A stretch of DNA of 40,229 nucleotides from DATILI01 sp035476635 (GTDB lineage: Bacteria > Pseudomonadota > Gammaproteobacteria > Burkholderiales > Burkholderiaceae_C), in NCBI GenBank assembly GCA_035476635.1, contig DATILI010000259.1, positions 1-40,229 of the forward strand. The letters run 5' to 3'. The notes under the pieces were generated by a model. That model was given only the letters and a program-made list of their open reading frames with translations, searched no databases and was not told the DNA's origin. Both the position numbers and the translations under genes were made by a program. Positions 32,751-40,229 of this stretch are shown one piece after another (position 1 is the stretch's first letter; each line of letters begins with the position of its first letter).

Positions 32751-33977
32751 CTAGAGGTATTCCTTGCCATGCAGCATCAGCGCCAGGCGCATGAGGATGA
32801 GCGCGACCCGCTCCTTGAAGCGTTCGCCCAGCGACCGGTTTTCGAACTGGGCGGCGTCCATTTGCTGGCCGCCCTCGTGGATGGCCCGCATCAGCCGCTC
32901 GCGCAGGTCGGCCGCGAACGCGGCGTCCTCCACCATGACATTCGCCTCGCGCGCCAGCAGCATGCTCAAAGGGTCGAGGTTGGACGAGCCGACTGTCGCC
33001 CAGCGCCCGTCTACCACGGCCACCTTGGCGTGCAGGAAGCTTGGCGAGTACTCGTGGATTTCCACACCGGCGCGCAACAGCGCTCCATAGACCGGGCGCG
33101 AGGCGTAGTACTGCATGAAATATTCGTACCGGCCCTGCAGCAGCAACAGCACGCGGACACCTCCCTGGGCCGCTTTCTCCAGTGCACGGCGCATTTTGCG
33201 GCCGGGCACGAAGTAGGCATTGGCGATGATGATCTCGTGGCGGGCCGTGCTGATGGCTTTGCGGTAGGCGCGCTCGATGCGCGCGCGGTGGCGGATGTTG
33301 TCGCGCAGCACCAGGGCGGCGCGCACGAAGTGCGGCCGCTCGGCCCGCTCCAATGGCATCGGGGCGGTCGGCGGCGGTTCCCGGCCCGCCGCGCGAAACG
33401 AGTCCACCGCCGCGGACAACTGGCGCTTCTTCAGGCTGCGCACGGCCGCCATGCGCAGCCAGAGCTGCGCCATGGTGTTCTGCGCATCCGCGGCGAGTGG
33501 CCCGCAGACGCGCATGGCGAAGTCAAAGCGCGGGGACTTCAGTACGCCGTGGTTGGGGTCGTGAAAATCATCGAGGATGTTGATGCCGCCGCAAAAGGCG
33601 ACCTGGCCGTCGATCACGCAGAGCTTGCGGTGCAGGCGCCGCCAGCGCCCGGGGATCAAAAGCCCCAAGGTGCTTGAAGGGGCATAGACGCGCCATTGCA
33701 CGCCGGCCTCGACAAAGCGCTGCTCCCATTGCGCGGGCAATTTGCCGGTGCCCAGGCCGTCGACGATGATCAGCGTGGCCACGCCGCGCCGGGCCGCGCG
33801 CATCAGCGCGTGTGCCACATCGGCACCGGAGGCTGTGAAGTCGAAGATGTAGGTCTCCAGCCGCACTTCGTGCTTGGCGCGGTCCATCGCCTTGATCAAG
33901 GCATCGAAGAATTCCTGGCTACCCTGCAGCAACGCAATCTGGTGGCCGTCGCGCAAGGGGGGTGCCGCGTGCGACAT
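32751..33977 (-). CDS. Cardiolipin synthase-like phospholipase D protein (ClsB type)
   Basis: The 408-residue protein has two HKD motifs, HRKLCVIDG and HAKVAVVDG, each followed by the usual Gly-Ser/Asn residues. It has no N-terminal membrane anchor, like E. coli ClsB. It probably makes cardiolipin or another phosphatidyl transfer product at the membrane. The upstream EEP-family gene is 9 nt away; E. coli ybhP-clsB has the same arrangement, which supports the call. Its stop TAG lies directly next to the ligase relic. Confidence 0.88.
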   Translation of the reverse strand: MSHAAPPLRDGHQIALLQGSQEFFDALIKAMDRAKHEVRLETYIFDFTASGADVAHALMRAARRGVATLIIVDGLGTGKLPAQWEQRFVEAGVQWRVYAPSSTLGLLIPGRWRRLHRKLCVIDGQVAFCGGINILDDFHDPNHGVLKSPRFDFAMRVCGPLAADAQNTMAQLWLRMAAVRSLKKRQLSAAVDSFRAAGREPPPTAPMPLERAERPHFVRAALVLRDNIRHRARIERAYRKAISTARHEIIIANAYFVPGRKMRRALEKAAQGGVRVLLLLQGRYEYFMQYYASRPVYGALLRAGVEIHEYSPSFLHAKVAVVDGRWATVGSSNLDPLSMLLAREANVMVEDAAFAADLRERLMRAIHEGGQQMDAAQFENRSLGERFKERVALILMRLALMLHGKEYL

Positions 33978-33986
33978 GGCGCCAAC

Positions 33987-34715
33987 TCAGATCTTGAATT
34001 CCGCGATCAGCGGCAGATGGTCGGACATGCGCCACCAGACACGTCCGCGCGGCACCGTCACGCCTGTCGGCTTGAGGCCGCGCGCGTAGACGTAATCCAG
34101 CTGAGCCAGCGGCAAGCGCGCGGGATAGGTCGACTGCCGCTCGCCTTCGAAGTCCTTCAGGCGCATGGCATTCATGGCCTGGCGCAGCTTGCCGCCCCAG
34201 TCGTTGAAATCACCGCCCACCAGCAGGGCATCGCGGCGCGGCACTTCGCGCTCGACGTATTGCTGCAGTTGCGCCACCTGCCGGGCACGGCTGGCCGGAA
34301 TCAGCCCCAGGTGCAACACGATGACGTGCACCGGGCGCCCGTGCGCCAGCACGTGCACGTGCAGCAGGCCGCGCTGCTCGAAGCGATGGTCGGACATGTC
34401 CTCGTGGCGATGCGAGACCACGGGCCAGCGCGAAAGCACCGCATTGCCGTGCTCTCCGTGCCGCGTGACCGCGTTGGTCTGGTACACCGACTGGTAACCC
34501 TCGGGCGCAAGGAATTCGGCCTGCGGCAACTCGGGCCAGCGCGTGAAGTACTGCTCCTCGCGGCGGTGCAGCTTGCGCACCTCCTGCAGGCAGACGATGT
34601 CGGCGTCGAGTTGTTCCACCGCCTGGCCCAGGTTGTGGATCTCCAGCCGCCGGGCGGGGCCGAAGCCCTGCACTCCTTTGTGGATGTTGTAGGTGGCGAC
34701 GCGCAGAACGCTCAT
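33987..34715 (-). CDS. Endonuclease/exonuclease/phosphatase family protein (YbhP-like)
   Basis: The 242-residue protein carries the EEP fold motifs: RVATYNIHKG (Asn), VCLQEVRK (Glu metal ligand), VVLHLGL in place of the catalytic His region (VIVLHLGL), GGDFNDW (Asp/Asn), and the final MSDHLPLIAEF His. It is a metal-dependent phosphoesterase on DNA, phospholipid or an unknown substrate. The link to the downstream ClsB-like gene, as in ybhP-clsB, favours a role in lipid metabolism. ATG 34715 is 10 nt from the nudB stop. Confidence 0.88.
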   Translation of the reverse strand: MSVLRVATYNIHKGVQGFGPARRLEIHNLGQAVEQLDADIVCLQEVRKLHRREEQYFTRWPELPQAEFLAPEGYQSVYQTNAVTRHGEHGNAVLSRWPVVSHRHEDMSDHRFEQRGLLHVHVLAHGRPVHVIVLHLGLIPASRARQVAQLQQYVEREVPRRDALLVGGDFNDWGGKLRQAMNAMRLKDFEGERQSTYPARLPLAQLDYVYARGLKPTGVTVPRGRVWWRMSDHLPLIAEFKI

Positions 34716-34725
34716 TTAGAGCACG

Positions 34726-35190
34726 TTACCCCAAAAACTGCGGCAACATCAAGATCGCCTCGGCGTTCGACGGCGAAAAGCACTGGTCGGCTGCCTCGCG
34801 CCAGGGTAGCCAGCGCCAGGCCGTATGCTCATGCGGATGCAAGGTCACAGAGGTTCCCGCGGGGACTTGCAGGCCGAACAGGTGTTCGGTATTGCGCGTC
34901 ACGCCAGGAGCGTAGCGGTGCAGCCACTGGGGGTAAATGTCGTAGACGTTTTCCAGCGCCCAGTCGCACAAGTTGTTGGCCAGCGGGCTGCCACTTGCGC
35001 AATCGATACCGGTTTCTTCCCGCACTTCGCGCACCGCGGTGTCCCGGAAATCCTCATCCACGCTGTCCTTGCTGCCTGTGACCGATTGCCAATGGCCTGA
35101 CGTGCCGACGCGCTCGATGAGCAGCACATCCAGCGCCGGGGTGTGGATCACCACCAGCACGGATTCAGGAATCTTGTAGGGCTTGGCCAT
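34726..35190 (-). CDS. nudB: Dihydroneopterin triphosphate pyrophosphatase NudB (Nudix)
   Basis: The 154-residue Nudix hydrolase carries WQSVTGSKD and a Nudix box ending in REVREETGI, together with the family ends KPYKIPESVLVVIHT at the N-terminus and AILMLPQFLG at the C-terminus. It hydrolyses dihydroneopterin triphosphate, the FolE product, in folate synthesis. The Nudix box has one extra residue between the first Gly and Glu compared with the canonical Gx5E. The start ATG 35190 directly follows the T-tract of a terminator hairpin, so the usual Shine-Dalgarno is absent. An in-frame TTG at 35220 would begin inside that hairpin. Confidence 0.9.
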   Translation of the reverse strand: MAKPYKIPESVLVVIHTPALDVLLIERVGTSGHWQSVTGSKDSVDEDFRDTAVREVREETGIDCASGSPLANNLCDWALENVYDIYPQWLHRYAPGVTRNTEHLFGLQVPAGTSVTLHPHEHTAWRWLPWREAADQCFSPSNAEAILMLPQFLG

Positions 35191-35218
35191 AAAAAAGGGC
35201 GCCGTCGAGGCGCCCTTC
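35190..35218 (-). terminator. Rho-independent terminator of aspS abutting the nudB start
   Basis: On the minus strand GGGCGCC, TCGAC and GGCGCCC form a hairpin immediately followed by TTTTTT, then ATG of nudB. It lies 25 nt after the aspS stop. Terminated transcripts would stop at or just before the nudB start codon. Confidence 0.9.
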
Positions 35219-35242
35219 AATTCTGCCGCAAGGCCTCGGGAA

Positions 35243-37072
35243 TCAGGCCGCAGTCACGTTGCGCAGCTTGATATGGAGCTCGCGCAGTTGTTTCTCGTCC
35301 ACGGCGGACGGGGCTTGCGTAAGCAAGTCCTGGGCGCGCTGCGTCTTGGGGAAGGCGATCACGTCGCGGATCGACTCGGCACCGGTCATCAGCGTGACGA
35401 TGCGGTCCAGGCCGAACGCGAGGCCACCATGCGGGGGGGCCCCGTATTGCAGCGCGTCGAGCAGGAAGCCGAACTTTTCATGCGCATCTTCCGGGCTGAT
35501 CTTGAGCGCGTCGAACACCTTTTGCTGCACGTCGGCACGATGGATACGGACCGAGCCGCCACCCATCTCCCAGCCGTTGAGCACCATGTCGTAGCCCTTG
35601 GAAATGCACTTCTCCGGATCGGTCTCCATCCAGTCCTCATGGCCGTCCTTGGGCGCCGTGAAGGGGTGGTGCACGGCGGTAAAGCGCTGGGCTTCCTCGT
35701 CGAACTCGAACATCGGGAAGTCGACCACCCACATCGGGCGCCAGCCCTTCTCGAACAAGCCGTTCTTCTTGCCGAACTCGCTGTGGCCGACCTTGATGCG
35801 CAACGCGCCGATGGCGTCGTTGACGATCTTGGCCTTGTCGGCACCGAAGAACAGCAAGTCACCGTCCTGCGCGCCGGTGCGCGTGAGGATGTCGCTGATG
35901 GCCTTGTCGTGCAGGTTTTTGACGATGGGAGACTGCAGGCCCGGCCACCGTGAGGGCCCTTCCAGGACCGGGCCTTTGGCAACTTCGTTGACCTTGATCC
36001 AGGCCAGGCCCTTGGCGCCGTAGATCTTGACGAACTCGGTGTAGCCGTCGATCTCGCCGCGGCTCATGCCGCTGCCCTCGCGCGCGCCGCCGGGCACGCG
36101 CAATGCCACCACGCGGCCGCCCTTCATCGTGGCGGGGGCGGAGAACACCTTGAAGTCCACGTCGGCCATGACGTCGGTCAATTCGGTGAATTCGAGCTTG
36201 ACGCGCAGGTCGGGCTTGTCCGAGCCATAGCGGTGCATGGCTTCGGAGTACGCCATGACCGGGAATTCACCCAGGTCCACGCCCAGCGTGTTCTTGAATA
36301 CGGTCTTGATCATGCCCTGGAACATGTCGCGGATTTCTTCCTCGGTCAGGAACGAGGTTTCAATATCGATTTGCGTGAACTCGGGCTGGCGGTCGGCGCG
36401 CAGGTCTTCGTCGCGGAAGCACTTGGTGATCTGGTAGTAGCGGTCGTAGCCGGCCACCATCAGCAACTGCTTGAACAGCTGCGGCGACTGCGGCAGCGCG
36501 AAGAACATGCCCTCGTGCACGCGGCTGGGCACCAGGTAGTCACGCGCGCCTTCGGGCGTGGACTTGCCCAGCATCGGGGTCTCGATGTCGATGAAGCCGT
36601 TGGCGTCCAGGAACTTGCGCACTTCCATGGCCACGCGGTAGCGCAGCATCAGGTTGTTCTGCATGTAGGGGCGGCGCAGGTCGAGCACCCGGTGCGTGAG
36701 GCGCGTGGTCTCCGAGAGGTTGTCGTCGTCCAGTTGGAACGGCGGTGTGACCGACGGGTTGAGCACCGTCAGTTCATGGCACAGCACTTCGATCTTGCCG
36801 CTTTTCAGGTTTTCGTTGATGGTGCCTTCGGGGCGCGCACGCACCAGGCCCTTGATCTGCACGCAGAACTCGTTGCGCAAGCCTTCGGCGGTCTTGAACA
36901 TGTCGGCCCGGTCGGGGTCGCACACCACTTGCACATAGCCTTCGCGGTCGCGCAGGTCGACGAAGATGACGCCGCCATGGTCGCGGCGGCGGTTGACCCA
37001 GCCGCACAGGGTTACGGTTTGGCCCATCAGGGCATCGGTCACGAGACCGCAATAGTGGGAACGCATAGCCAT
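35243..37072 (-). CDS. aspS: Aspartyl-tRNA synthetase AspS (probably non-discriminating)
   Basis: The 609-residue bacterial-type AspRS has the N-terminal OB-fold anticodon-binding domain (1-110), the catalytic core with motif 2 (CFRDEDLRADRQPEFTQID), the GAD insertion (about 290-420) and motif 3 (GGLAFGLDRIV). The sequence RRRDHGG near residue 32 has His where E. coli AspRS has Leu; a His there is a mark of non-discriminating AspRS in Pseudomonas-type enzymes. Such an enzyme also charges tRNA-Asn and needs GatCAB, which is not in this window. Start ATG 37072 is preceded by GGAAG. It follows the DUF502 gene in the conserved fmdB-DUF502-aspS order. Confidence 0.96.
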   Translation of the reverse strand: MAMRSHYCGLVTDALMGQTVTLCGWVNRRRDHGGVIFVDLRDREGYVQVVCDPDRADMFKTAEGLRNEFCVQIKGLVRARPEGTINENLKSGKIEVLCHELTVLNPSVTPPFQLDDDNLSETTRLTHRVLDLRRPYMQNNLMLRYRVAMEVRKFLDANGFIDIETPMLGKSTPEGARDYLVPSRVHEGMFFALPQSPQLFKQLLMVAGYDRYYQITKCFRDEDLRADRQPEFTQIDIETSFLTEEEIRDMFQGMIKTVFKNTLGVDLGEFPVMAYSEAMHRYGSDKPDLRVKLEFTELTDVMADVDFKVFSAPATMKGGRVVALRVPGGAREGSGMSRGEIDGYTEFVKIYGAKGLAWIKVNEVAKGPVLEGPSRWPGLQSPIVKNLHDKAISDILTRTGAQDGDLLFFGADKAKIVNDAIGALRIKVGHSEFGKKNGLFEKGWRPMWVVDFPMFEFDEEAQRFTAVHHPFTAPKDGHEDWMETDPEKCISKGYDMVLNGWEMGGGSVRIHRADVQQKVFDALKISPEDAHEKFGFLLDALQYGAPPHGGLAFGLDRIVTLMTGAESIRDVIAFPKTQRAQDLLTQAPSAVDEKQLRELHIKLRNVTAA

Positions 37073-37114
37073 AGGGAACTTCCAGCTGGATTGTCAGCGT
37101 CTTGGGAGACGCAA

Positions 37115-37750
37115 TTAATAGGGGTGTTTGCCGTTGGGCAGTGCCGGAGCAGGAACCACCACACCCATGGACACGATGTATTTGAGCGCTTCGTCCACGC
37201 TCATCCTGAGCTCGATGCAATCGGTCTTCCTGAGCATCACGAAGTAGCCGCCGGTCGGATTCGGCGTCGTCGGGACATAGACGCTCAGGTAGTCGCCGGT
37301 CAGATGGTTGGCCGCATCGCCGCCGGGAACACCGGTGACGAAGGCGATGGTCCAGACGCCTTCACGCGGCCACTGGATCAGCACCGCCGTGCGAAACGCA
37401 TTGCCGGTTTCTGAGAACAAGGTGTCCGATACCTGCTTGACGCCGGAATAGATGGAGCGGACGACAGGGATCCGGTGCAACAGCGCGTGCCACCAATTGA
37501 CCAGCTTGCGTCCGAAGAAATTGCTGGCCGTCGCCCCGACGAGGAGCAGGATGGCCAGTGCCAGCAGGACGCCGAAGCCCGGGATGTGCACTCCGAGCAG
37601 TTGGTCGGGATGCCAGTCGCGCGGCAGGATCAAAAGAGTCTTGTCGAGCGAACTGATGATCCACTCGAGCACCCAGACCGTAATGCCCACAGGGACGATC
37701 ACCAGCAATCCGGCCAACAACCATTTGCGCACGGCAGCCATGGGAATCAT
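37115..37750 (-). CDS. DUF502 membrane protein
   Basis: The 211-residue protein has two membrane segments (about 7-28 and 59-77) and the DUF502 motifs WHALLHRIPVVRSIYSGVKQ and PNPTGGYFVMLRKTDC. Its role is unknown, but it is widely conserved beside aspS in Betaproteobacteria. ATG 37750 (MIPMAAVRK) overlaps the fmdB stop in ATGA; ATG 37741 (MAAVRK) is an alternative. The gap to aspS is 42 nt. Confidence 0.9.
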   Translation of the reverse strand: MIPMAAVRKWLLAGLLVIVPVGITVWVLEWIISSLDKTLLILPRDWHPDQLLGVHIPGFGVLLALAILLLVGATASNFFGRKLVNWWHALLHRIPVVRSIYSGVKQVSDTLFSETGNAFRTAVLIQWPREGVWTIAFVTGVPGGDAANHLTGDYLSVYVPTTPNPTGGYFVMLRKTDCIELRMSVDEALKYIVSMGVVVPAPALPNGKHPY

Positions 37751-38067
37751 TCAGTGGCAGGTGCCGGTGCAGCTTCGGACTTGGACGAAGAAGCCGTGCT
37801 GTCTGCCGGCTTCGTGTCGGTCTTGGTCGCGCTGCCGCCATCGGTTTTGGCATCGCTCTTGGAGTCGGTAGCCGGCGCGGAGCTGCCGCCCTTGAAGTCC
37901 GTGGCATACCAGCCCGAACCCTTGAGCTGAAAACCCGCGGCCGTGACTTGCTTGGTGAACGCCGACGCGCCGCAAGCGGGGCAATCGGTCAGTGGCGCAT
38001 CGGAAATTTTCTGCAAAACGTCCTTGCTGTGCCCGCAGGACCCGCATTTATAAGCGTAGATTGGCAT
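37747..38067 (-). CDS. FmdB-family zinc ribbon protein
   Basis: The 106-residue protein begins MPIYAYKC, with a four-Cys zinc ribbon: Cys8/Cys11 (CGSC) and Cys29/Cys32 (CPAC). The remainder is a low-complexity tail rich in Ser, Ala, Thr, Lys and Asp, as usual for this family. The tail is probably disordered. The function is unknown; the family is named for a putative regulator. ATG 38067 is chosen at the conserved MPIYAY; a longer frame to 38130 crosses the promoter. Confidence 0.92.
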   Translation of the reverse strand: MPIYAYKCGSCGHSKDVLQKISDAPLTDCPACGASAFTKQVTAAGFQLKGSGWYATDFKGGSSAPATDSKSDAKTDGGSATKTDTKPADSTASSSKSEAAPAPATE

Positions 38068-38104
38068 GGCTATGAAGGCTTTGGTGAAAGTCGCAAAACC
38101 CTCA

Positions 38105-38110
38105 ATTATA
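38105..38110 (-). promoter_or_regulatory. -10 box (TATAAT) for the fmdB-DUF502-aspS operon
   Basis: The forward ATTATA reads TATAAT on the minus strand, a perfect -10, ending 37 nt before the fmdB ATG. The -35 region is weak (GGCTTG at 17-bp spacing). It is the only convincing promoter between the SSS symporter and fmdB. Confidence 0.6.
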
Positions 38111-38188
38111 GGCCGACGACCAGAACACAAGCCCTATGGCAGGGTGGAATTAAGCGCTGAGCGCTGGGAGGCCCCCTGAAACGGCCGT

Positions 38189-39634
38189 TCAGGTCGCGCC
38201 GGCGAGCTTGTGGTGCGATGCGTGGCTGTTTTTGATGGCCTGGGGTCCCAGCGAACCGACCAGCATGCCCACCAGCGCCGCCAGGACGCCGGCCAGCTGG
38301 GCTGGAAATTCAACGCCCGCCGGTGTGGCCAGAAAAAGAATCCAGGTCAGGATGCCCAGAACGATGGAGAAGATCGCACCCTGGGTGCTGGCCTTGCGCC
38401 AGTACAGGCCGAACACCAGCGGCACGAAGGCCCCGACCAGCGTGACCTGGTAGGCACCGGAGACGAGTTCATAGATCGAGGTGCCCTGCATGTAGATTGC
38501 ATAGCCCAGGACGAAGCAGCTGAAGACCAGCACGGTGATCCGCATGGTGCGCAGCTCCGCTTTGTCGCTGGTGCGCGGGCGGAACTGGCGCCAGATGTTT
38601 TCGGTGAATGTCACGCTCGGTGCGAGCAAGGTTGCCGAGGCGGTCGACTTGATGGCCGAGAGCAGCGCCCCGAAGAAGAGCACCTGCATGGCGAACGGCA
38701 TTTTCTCCAGCACCAGGGTCGGCAGCACTTTCTGCGGATCGTCCTTCAACAGCCCGCTCACCTGCTCGGGCATGATGATCAGCGCGCTGGCGACAAGAAA
38801 CATGGGGACAAAGGCAAACAGGATGTAGCAGACGCCGCCGATCACCGGCCCCTTGGTCGCGGCGGACACGCTGTTGGCCGACATCACGCGCTGGAACACG
38901 TCCTGCTGCGGAATGGAGCCCAACATCATGGTGATGGCCGCGGCAAAGAAAAATAGGATGTCCTTGAAACTTGGCTCGGGCCAGAACTTGAACAGATCCT
39001 TGCTCGCGGCGAACGCAATCACCTTGTCCGCGCCCCCGGCCATGTTGCCGGCAAACACCGCCAGCACGCTCAGGCCGACCACCAGAATGATCATCTGGAT
39101 GAAATCGGTGATGGCCACCGACCACATGCCGCCGAACAGCGTGTACGCCAGGATCGACACCACGCCGATGACCATGCCCGCCGGGATACTGATGCTGCCC
39201 GCCGAAAGCACATTGAAGACCAGGCCGAGCGCCGTGACCTGCGCCGATACCCAGCCCAGGTAGCTCAGCATGATGATCAGCGAGCAGGCGATTTCCACCG
39301 TGCGGCCATAGCGCTCCCGGTAATAGTCGCTGATGGTCAGCAAGGTCATCCGGTACAGCTTGGCGGCGAAGAACAGGCCGACGAAGATCAGGCAGGTGCC
39401 CGCACCGAACGGGTCTTCCACCACACCGTTGAGCCCGCTGTTGATGAACTTGGCGGGAATGCCGAGCACGGTTTCCGAGCCGAACCAGGTGGCGAACGTG
39501 GTGGTCACGATCATGATCAGCGGAAGATTCCGCCCAGCGATCGCGAAATCGGTCGTGTTCTTCACGCGCTTGGCCGCGTACAAGCCGATGGCGATGGTGA
39601 TCAGCAAATAGACAAAGACCAGGGTCAACAGCAC
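38189..39634 (-). CDS. Sodium:solute symporter (SSS family)
   Basis: The 481-residue protein has about 12-13 hydrophobic segments of the LeuT fold, with SSS family hallmarks: FAIAGRNLPL in the N-terminal loop, ATWFGSETVLGIPAKF, and the LSYLGWVSAQVTALGLVF helix. It would use sodium to import a solute, but the substrate cannot be read from sequence; proline-, pantothenate- and acetate-type transporters share the fold. The start is GTG 39634, with GAGGAG at 8 nt. The stop lies in a hairpin without a T-tract. The neighbouring ubiB gene ends 45 nt upstream. Confidence 0.9.
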   Translation of the reverse strand: MLLTLVFVYLLITIAIGLYAAKRVKNTTDFAIAGRNLPLIMIVTTTFATWFGSETVLGIPAKFINSGLNGVVEDPFGAGTCLIFVGLFFAAKLYRMTLLTISDYYRERYGRTVEIACSLIIMLSYLGWVSAQVTALGLVFNVLSAGSISIPAGMVIGVVSILAYTLFGGMWSVAITDFIQMIILVVGLSVLAVFAGNMAGGADKVIAFAASKDLFKFWPEPSFKDILFFFAAAITMMLGSIPQQDVFQRVMSANSVSAATKGPVIGGVCYILFAFVPMFLVASALIIMPEQVSGLLKDDPQKVLPTLVLEKMPFAMQVLFFGALLSAIKSTASATLLAPSVTFTENIWRQFRPRTSDKAELRTMRITVLVFSCFVLGYAIYMQGTSIYELVSGAYQVTLVGAFVPLVFGLYWRKASTQGAIFSIVLGILTWILFLATPAGVEFPAQLAGVLAALVGMLVGSLGPQAIKNSHASHHKLAGAT

Positions 39635-39679
39635 GGCGCGCTCCTCGGAATGGACGGCATTATCTGAAAAAAGGCGGCA

Positions 39680-40229
39680 CTAAAAAAGTCGTACCCGCAC
39701 CATCAACTGCATGGCAAGCAGGCCCAGCGCAAATCCTATGCCACCGTAGATCAGCCCCTGCAGCAACCGATTGGTGCGTTTTTGCTCGGCCAGCAGTTCC
39801 TGCAGGTCGCGCCGGTGGTCAGCGGGGCGGTGGCGCAGGTACTCGTGCAGCATTGCCGGCAGCTCGGGCAGCAGCTTGGCATAGCGCGGGGCCTGGTCCT
39901 TGAGCTGGTCCACGAGTTTTTGCGGGCCGATCTGCTCGATCATCCATTTTTCCAAGAAGGGCTTGGCCGTGGCCCAAAGGTCGAGCTCGGGGTCCAGCTC
40001 GCGGCCCAGGCCTTCGATGTTGAGCAGGGTTTTCTGCAGCAACACGAGCTGCGGCTGGATTTCCACATGAAAGCGGCGCGAGGTCTGGAACAGGCGCATC
40101 AGCACCATGCCCAGCGAGATCTCCTTCAATGGCCGGTCGAAATAGGGTTCGCATACCGAGCGCACGGCCGCTTCCAGCTCATCCACCCGCGTGCCAGACG
40201 GCACCCAGCCCGATTCGATGTGCAGTTGC
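39680..40229 (-). CDS. ubiB: UbiB-type ubiquinone biosynthesis kinase-like protein, C-terminal part (partial)
   Basis: The last 183 codons are in the window; the frame runs off the end at 40229. The C-terminus reads LHIESGWVPSGTRVDELEAAVR, FFDRPLKEISLG-like sequence, and then two closely spaced membrane segments (LLQGLIYGGIGFALGLLAMQLM), all typical of UbiB. UbiB is an atypical kinase-like ATPase needed for coenzyme Q synthesis at the inner membrane. The kinase motifs lie outside the window, so they cannot be verified. Confidence 0.85.
   Translation of the reverse strand, partial: QLHIESGWVPSGTRVDELEAAVRSVCEPYFDRPLKEISLGMVLMRLFQTSRRFHVEIQPQLVLLQKTLLNIEGLGRELDPELDLWATAKPFLEKWMIEQIGPQKLVDQLKDQAPRYAKLLPELPAMLHEYLRHRPADHRRDLQELLAEQKRTNRLLQGLIYGGIGFALGLLAMQLMVRVRLF

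Noticed and set aside
38174..38192. Palindrome CCTGAA/TTCAGG overlapping the SSS symporter stop as a terminator
   Set aside because: No T-tract follows on the minus strand; it may be a chance palindrome around the stop codon.

Overview
The window is about 40 kb of dense, high-GC proteobacterial chromosome. Gene content and order point to the Betaproteobacteria, order Burkholderiales, most likely a Comamonadaceae-type genome. The pointers are gpmA-ctpA-moeB on one strand, rhodanese-grxC-secB-gpsA on the other, fmdB-DUF502-aspS, Bug/TctC-type binding proteins and a fused ThiD-ThiE. This placement rests on recognition, not on a search. I see no phage, insertion sequence, CRISPR array, tRNA or rRNA. 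No gene-free gap exceeds 300 bp; the longest, 208 bp, is filled by a riboswitch leader.

Layout. Positions 2-462: end of queE, then queD (queuosine precursor). 473-6132: a TPP-riboswitch-controlled thiamine operon, thiC-thiO-thiS-thiG-thiDE. 6152-10454 (minus): rhodanese, grxC, secB, gpsA, nadC, nadA. 10587-14956 (plus): gpmA, the periplasmic protease ctpA, an unusual ATPase gene, and a moeB/thiF-type adenylyltransferase. 14963-18871 (minus): four genes overlapping by 4 nt each (MarR regulator, ligase-associated Lhr-like DEXH helicase, DUF1232 membrane protein, secreted SNase-like nuclease). 18974-22967 (plus): TctC/Bug binding protein, sulfatase and SulP sulfate permease, transcribed divergently from marR across a clear palindromic operator.

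23028-24620 (plus): a diguanylate cyclase and an FlhG/MinD-like ATPase. 24721-27577 (plus): a small surface-glycan cluster (GT2 glycosyltransferase, methyltransferase, WbsX-like protein). 27582-30304 (minus): a periplasmic binding protein coupled to a CHASE-PAS-GGDEF cyclase. 30388-32430 (minus): folE, a BLUF photoreceptor and a DUF429 protein. 32515-32750: a relic of an ATP-dependent DNA ligase. 32751-37072 (minus): aspS, nudB, a ybhP-like EEP protein and a cardiolipin-synthase-like protein. 37115-40229 (minus): the end of ubiB, an SSS symporter, then fmdB and DUF502, which lead into aspS.

Most of this is core metabolism. The parts that merit attention are the translationally chained marR-lhr-DUF1232-nuclease operon together with the decayed ligase 14 kb away, the Bug-sulfatase-SulP module, the binding-protein/cyclase pair, the folE-BLUF operon, the terminator that runs straight into the nudB start codon, the REP-like palindrome inside the 3' end of thiO, and the ATPase inserted between ctpA and moeB. 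I do not claim a proven new system. The marR-lhr operon is the best candidate for one.
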